Assembly (NCBI GenBank): GCA_965247035.1
Contig: CBDFGJ010000003.1
Location: forward strand, 372,001-436,000
Direction of reading: 5' to 3'
Source of the DNA: Azophilus sp965247035
Lineage (GTDB): Bacteria > Pseudomonadota > Gammaproteobacteria > Pseudomonadales > Azotimanducaceae
DNA length: 64,000 nt
The notes beneath the pieces are model-generated. The model saw only the letters and a program-made list of their open reading frames with translations, did no database searches and was not told where the DNA came from. Positions 59,642 to 64,000 of this stretch are shown here, one piece after another; position 1 is the first letter of the stretch, and every line of letters starts with the position of its first letter. The position numbers and the translations under genes were made by a program.

Positions 59642-62113
59642 ATGATAACTCAGTTGAAAACCCATCACTTCACTCGGCTACTAGCCCTTGCGCTTTTGGC
59701 TATGAGCCTGGTAGTGCCATCCACAATCACCTCGGCGGCGGTGCTGGAAGAGGTGGTCGTCACCGCACACAAGCGAGAGCAAAGCGAGCAAGATGTAGGC
59801 ATTGCCATTACCGCCTTCACCGGGGATCAACTTGACGCCCTGGGGATAGAGGAAAGTTTCGATCTGGCAACCGTGACACCCGGCGTCCATATCAGCGGCA
59901 ACCTAGCCGGGCAGAATGTGCAGTTTTCCATACGAGGCGTTACGCAGAATGACTTCAACGATGTGATTGAAGCCCCCAATGCGGTCTATCTTGACGAGGG
60001 TTATCTAGCCGTTGCTCAGGCTCAGACCTTTACTCTGTTTGATATTGAACGGGTGGAGGTCTTGAAGGGACCCCAAGGTACGCTATTTGGTCGTAACGCC
60101 ACCGGGGGGCTGGTGCATTACTTTTCCCGAAAGCCCAATCTTGAAGAATCCGAAGGCTATGTTGACTTTACCTATGGTGAATTTTCCTCCAAGGCGAATG
60201 CGGGCCAGACCACTATTGAAGCCGCCTTTAGCGCGCCTCTATCAGCCACCGCCGCCGGGCGCATCGCGTTCAAAAAGAATGACCAGGACGGCTATTTGAA
60301 AAACCGCTACCCCGACAATGCTTTCGGCGGTCAGACGATTGGCGCGTCCAGTAGCAACGCGCCCGGCCCTGGCGCGGGCGATGACCTGGGAGGTGACGAT
60401 ACCTTTGCCACTCGGGCTAGTCTGTTGTTTCAACCGAGCGACAATTTGGAAGTCCACCTGTCATACAACTACGCCAGGTCTCAGGTGTCCACGGGTCCCT
60501 ACCAATCCAAATCGGTCATAGCAGTGTTCAATGATTTGCCTGCTGATGGGGGTGAAGTCATCAATGTGATTGATACGCCGGCCACTGAGACGAGGGAAAG
60601 TATCGTTGCAGGCACTAACCAGGATGGGGGCTCGGATAGGGGAGACGGCGGCACCTTTGACATTGTACTGCCACGCTCAGTACCAGGGGGCGATTTTTTT
60701 GGTTATCTGGACCCAGACGGTGACGACTTTACATTTTCCGGTGACTTCGCGTTTGACGATCAGGGAGAAACCAAGACCTGGGGCTTGAATAACCGGGTGA
60801 TCCTGGAACTGGCAAACGGCATGACCTTGACTTCGGTAACCGACTATAAAGAGTATGAAAAACTCTTATTTATTGATGTGGACTCGGCGCCAGTCAACCA
60901 ACTGGCAAATTATGCGGCGACTGATTCCAGCAGTTTTACTCAAGAGGTACGGTTAAACGGTGAAACTGATATCATGCGCTGATTACTTGGTGTCTTTTAT
61001 TTGAAGATTGACAATGACTCCGACAATGGTCTTAAAGGACCTGAGAACTCTTTGCCTATACTACTTGACCCCTCGCTTGCGCCTTTCACAACCGGAGTTG
61101 ACATCTCGGTTGATGGGAAATTAAAAACCGATTCCTGGTCACTATTCGGACAGGCAGAATGGGACCTGACCGACCGCTTGACCCTGCTCACAGGTCTGCG
61201 TCTTATTCAAGAGAAGAAAGATTACGACATGGCGCAGGGGCTCTATCCGTCCGCCAGTTCCTATAAAATTCATCAGGGTGATCGAATAACACTGAATTCC
61301 TACACGGATGATACTTCTGACACGATATGGACCGGCAAACTGCAACTGGACTATCACCCGAATGACAATCTGCTGCTCTATGCTGGGGTGAACCGGGGCG
61401 TCAAGGCGGGCAGTTTTAATGCGCCTTTGGCGGGCACCTTCTTCAGTCTGCCGAATGGCAATGGGGATATACCCTATGGCGAAGAAGTCTTGATCAACTA
61501 CGAGGCGGGTTTCAAATCCACTCTGTTTGGCGGTACTACCCGCCTGAATGGGTCAATCTATTATTATGATTACAAGGACTATCAGAGTTTTCTCTTCGTT
61601 GGTGTGGGGGGCGTGGTCATCAATAACGATGCGGTCAACCAGGGGATAGAAGTTGAATTGCAAACCACGCCACTTGAAGGGCTGGATTTGTTATTCGGTC
61701 TGGCGCTCTTTGATGCAGAGGTAAAGAATGTGCCCTTGCGGTTAGGTTCTACGATTACCAGAGATGTCCAGCCCACCTATGCGCCTGAGTTGCAGGTCAC
61801 AGCACTGGCACGTTATGAGTGGCTTGGTCTCGGTGGTACTCTGGCGGTGCAAGGGGATCTCAGTTATTCCGATAAGTTTTATTACAACCTCCGCAACTTT
61901 GATGCCGACAAATTTGACAGTTACATCTTGGCTAATGCCAGGCTGTCTTGGCGGAATGCGCAGGACACTTGGGAACTTGCCTTCTTGGTGCGCAACCTGA
62001 CCGATGAGCGAGTTGGCGTTCAGGGTTTTGACCTGGCAACTCTCTGTGGCTGTAATGAAGTCGCCTACCGCGCACCTCGCTGGTATGGCATCAAGGTCAA
62101 TCGCCGTTTTTAA
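59642..62113 (+). pseudogene. TonB-dependent receptor with one in-frame TGA
   Basis: Signal peptide (LLALALLAMSLVVPSTITSA), TonB box-like LEEVVVTAHKR, plug with VEVLKGPQGTLFGRNATGG, barrel, and a terminal YGIKVNRRF. The frame is continuous over 823 codons except for TGA at 60980-60982, after NGETDIMR and before LLGVFYLKI. The pattern RMxWLLGxFY is conserved in such barrels and TGG to TGA is one base, so a Trp codon was probably lost. It is either a recent pseudogene, a sequencing error or readthrough. The intact ends argue for a very recent event. The ligand is unknown; its neighbours suggest an aromatic or sugar-like compound. Confidence 0.88.
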
Positions 62114-62158
62114 CGCTACTTCTAATTGCCCGCCATCATTCTGGCAGACATTTGCAGT

Positions 62159-62719
62159 ATGACTAATCCATCTCGGCGTCGTTTTGTCACCGCCGGTGGG
62201 CTTGGTGTCCTCGGTTTTATGGTGGGCGACGAGTGTTTATACCTCTCACCGGCTGAGGCAAGGCTGAGGCAACTTCCCCTAAGCAGTCTCAATAGGGCTC
62301 AGGCAGCAATCATTGAACGCCTAGGTGAGGCCCTCGTCCCGGGGGCTGCCGATAGTGGCTTGTCTTATTTTCTTGACCAGCAACTATCAGCCACCAGGGA
62401 AGATTGCATGCTGATGATTCGTTATCTCGGCGTGCCGCCGCCATACAAGGATTTTTACACCCAATCACTGAGGGCGGTGGAAACGACTTGCCAGCAACGC
62501 TATCAGCAGACCTGCGCCCAGTTGTCGGAGACGCAGATGGCCAAGTTGATTGACGCTATGGGCGCTAACAACTTGCCCGACTGGCAGGGCCCGCCTTCCG
62601 CCTTTTTTTCCTTTGTCCTGCGTAGTGATGCAAGTGATGTGGTGTACGGCACCGAGGCCGGTTTTGAGCGTCTCGGCATACCCTATATGGCGCACATCAA
62701 GCCCCCGTCCCCTTGGTAA
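62159..62719 (+). CDS. Gluconate 2-dehydrogenase subunit 3 family protein (Tat-exported)
   Basis: A 186-residue small subunit of a periplasmic FAD dehydrogenase complex. The N terminus SRRRFVTAGGLGVLGF is a twin-arginine signal, and the rest matches the helical subunit 3 family (LNRAQAAIIERLGEALVPGA, WQGPPSAFFSFVLRSDASDV). It would escort the folded large subunit through the Tat pathway. I chose ATG 62159 because the Tat motif follows directly. It is 45 bases downstream of the receptor and 47 bases upstream of the GMC gene. Confidence 0.85.
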   Translation: MTNPSRRRFVTAGGLGVLGFMVGDECLYLSPAEARLRQLPLSSLNRAQAAIIERLGEALVPGAADSGLSYFLDQQLSATREDCMLMIRYLGVPPPYKDFYTQSLRAVETTCQQRYQQTCAQLSETQMAKLIDAMGANNLPDWQGPPSAFFSFVLRSDASDVVYGTEAGFERLGIPYMAHIKPPSPW

Positions 62720-62760
62720 TCCAGGGTAATTCCCAGTAATCCGTACTAATTCAAGATAAT
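62717..62760 (+). repeat. 10-bp tandem array between the two dehydrogenase subunit genes
   Basis: TAAT starts at 62717, 62727, 62737, 62747 and 62757, exactly 10 bases apart, each followed by CC or TC. The first copy overlaps the stop codon of the upstream gene (ggTAAtcc), and the array ends seven bases before the next ATG. Confidence 0.8.
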
Positions 62761-62766
62761 TCGCAG

Positions 62767-64000
62767 ATGAAGAGAAGCAGCACCAACCAGACATTTCTAA
62801 CAGACGCTTCGCGGCCTGTGGAAGTCGTCATAGTGGGCTCAGGTGCGGCGGCAAGCGTGATGGCGGCACTGATGGCGGAGGGCGGCAAGTCGGTGCTGTT
62901 GCTGGAAACCGGTGCACAACGCAAATCGGCGGATCTGATTAGTTCGCAAATCTGGGGGCGGCGAATGAAGTGGGGCGGGGCGCCGGTGCTTGAGGCGGGC
63001 AGACATTCGGTTGCCAATAATTTCAACCTGGGGCAGGGGACGGGGGGCAGTGCCATGCATCAATATGCGGTATGGCCCAGGCTTCATCCGACCGACTTTA
63101 CGCTCGCCACCCAGCAAGGGGTTGGGCTGGACTGGCCCATAAAATACGGAGACCTGCGCCCCTACTATGACCGGGTACAAGAGGAAGTGGGGATATCCGG
63201 TGATGCGGCGGCAGAGCATTGGCGTCCAGAAGGCGCGCCCTATCCCATGGGTCCGGTGCCGGTCTTTGCTCAGGCGCGCCTCATTGCCGAGGGCTTTGAC
63301 CGCTTGAACCTGTCCACCTCCGCCTTGCCCTTGGCGATCAACACTCGAATCTATAAGGGCCGGCCGGCCTGCTTGTGGGATGGCTGGTGTGATGCGGGTT
63401 GCCCGATTGGCGCTCTGGCAAATCCGTTGACGGTCTATTTACCTCGGGCTCAGCAGGCCGGAGCGGTCTTGCGGCACAATGCGACCGTCACCCGAGTCCT
63501 GACAGACAAGACCGATCGCCGAGTCCGAGGGGTGGAATATGTTCAGGCAAATGGAGAGAGTCGGTATCAGGCAGCAGACCTAGTAGTGCTGGCGGCAAAC
63601 CCCATCCAAAATCCGCGTATTTTATTGGCATCAAGGACTCGCCGCTCACCCAAGGGTTTGGCGAACAGCAGCGGCATGCTGGGTGCCTATCTGATGTCCC
63701 ACCCTACAGTTTCAACCTATGGCTTGTTTAACGAGGAAACCCACTGCTACCTAGGTCCCACTGGCGGGCAGTTGCTGTGTCAAGACGGCTATCAAAAAGA
63801 CCAGCATCCAGAGGGTGCCTTCGGTAGTTACCAGTGGATGATTGCCCAGGCATTAAAACCCAATGACCTGCTCGGGATTGCCAATAGTCGCCCTGATTTG
63901 TCTGGCGCCCAGCTTACTCAATTTATGGCGCATGCGGCCCATCATATCGCCAGCATGGCTGCGGTCTGCGAGGGTCTGCCCCTGCTGGAAAATCAAGTGC
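62767..64000 (+). CDS. GMC-family FAD-dependent dehydrogenase, large subunit (3' end beyond window)
   Basis: A GMC oxidoreductase open to the window edge (411 codons). It shows VEVVIVGSGAAASVMAALMA (FAD dinucleotide site), QGTGGSAMHQYAVWPRLHP, DLRPYYDRVQEEVGISG and CLWDGWCDAGCPIGALANP, a Cys-containing segment typical of the gluconate/sorbitol-type large subunits that bind an iron-sulfur cluster. The substrate is unknown. With the Tat-exported small subunit it would form a periplasmic dehydrogenase; a cytochrome subunit may follow beyond the window. Confidence 0.9.
   Translation, partial: MKRSSTNQTFLTDASRPVEVVIVGSGAAASVMAALMAEGGKSVLLLETGAQRKSADLISSQIWGRRMKWGGAPVLEAGRHSVANNFNLGQGTGGSAMHQYAVWPRLHPTDFTLATQQGVGLDWPIKYGDLRPYYDRVQEEVGISGDAAAEHWRPEGAPYPMGPVPVFAQARLIAEGFDRLNLSTSALPLAINTRIYKGRPACLWDGWCDAGCPIGALANPLTVYLPRAQQAGAVLRHNATVTRVLTDKTDRRVRGVEYVQANGESRYQAADLVVLAANPIQNPRILLASRTRRSPKGLANSSGMLGAYLMSHPTVSTYGLFNEETHCYLGPTGGQLLCQDGYQKDQHPEGAFGSYQWMIAQALKPNDLLGIANSRPDLSGAQLTQFMAHAAHHIASMAAVCEGLPLLENQV

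Noticed and set aside
1..64000. CRISPR arrays, rRNA and tRNA genes
   Set aside because: No array with regular spacers and no recognisable RNA gene was seen by eye; a dedicated tRNA scan could still find one in the intergenic regions.

Overview
The window reads as chromosomal DNA of a gammaproteobacterium. Three conserved blocks have a Pseudomonas-like order: trkH-trkA-rsmB-fmt-def / dprA-purE-tsaC-aroE; HAD-xerC-DUF484-dapF-lysA-lptM; and aroB-aroK-pilQPONM / ponA. Several TonB-dependent receptors and a TPR-sulfotransferase suggest an aquatic, possibly marine or host-associated, lineage. No tRNA, rRNA or CRISPR array was recognised, and no transcription regulator gene was found.

From 1 to about 48.1 kb the DNA is GC-rich housekeeping sequence: potassium uptake, translation start and tRNA/rRNA modification, natural competence (dprA), purE, shikimate genes (aroE, aroB, aroK), DNA polymerase I, threonine synthase, the lysine/DAP genes, XerC, type IV pilus alignment and secretin genes, penicillin-binding protein 1A and pyruvate dehydrogenase E1/E2. 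Accessory genes sit between these blocks: a membrane VTT-domain/flavin disulfide oxidoreductase fusion coupled to a radical SAM gene (11.4-14.6 kb), a TPR-sulfotransferase next to a large TonB receptor (26.7-31.7 kb), and a ZnuD-like receptor overlapping an orphan vsr gene (32.6-35.1 kb).

At about 48.15 kb the character changes. Scrambled fragments of tgt, a DUF5131 gene and a transposase mark a junction. To its right the DNA is visibly less GC-rich, contains IS remnants and palindromic repeats, and carries a catabolic cluster. The cluster has a cyclase/isatin-hydrolase-like metal hydrolase, an IorA/IorB-type 2-oxoacid oxidoreductase pair, a Rid-family protein, a crotonase, an SDR dehydrogenase and a fused flavin monooxygenase/Old Yellow Enzyme resembling 2-aminobenzoyl-CoA monooxygenase/reductase. 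My favoured reading (inference) is isatin to isatinate, then oxidative decarboxylation to 2-aminobenzoyl-CoA, then ring hydroxylation and reduction. This would make the activated aromatic acid without a CoA ligase. A TonB receptor with a single in-frame TGA and a Tat-exported two-subunit GMC-type dehydrogenase follow to the window edge.

The right-hand region also holds several exact-period short tandem arrays: a 14-bp unit repeated five times ending on the start codon of the monooxygenase/reductase, a 10-bp unit repeated five times before the GMC gene, a 6-bp array after the SDR gene, and 12-bp arrays inside iorA. None is explained by the genes themselves.
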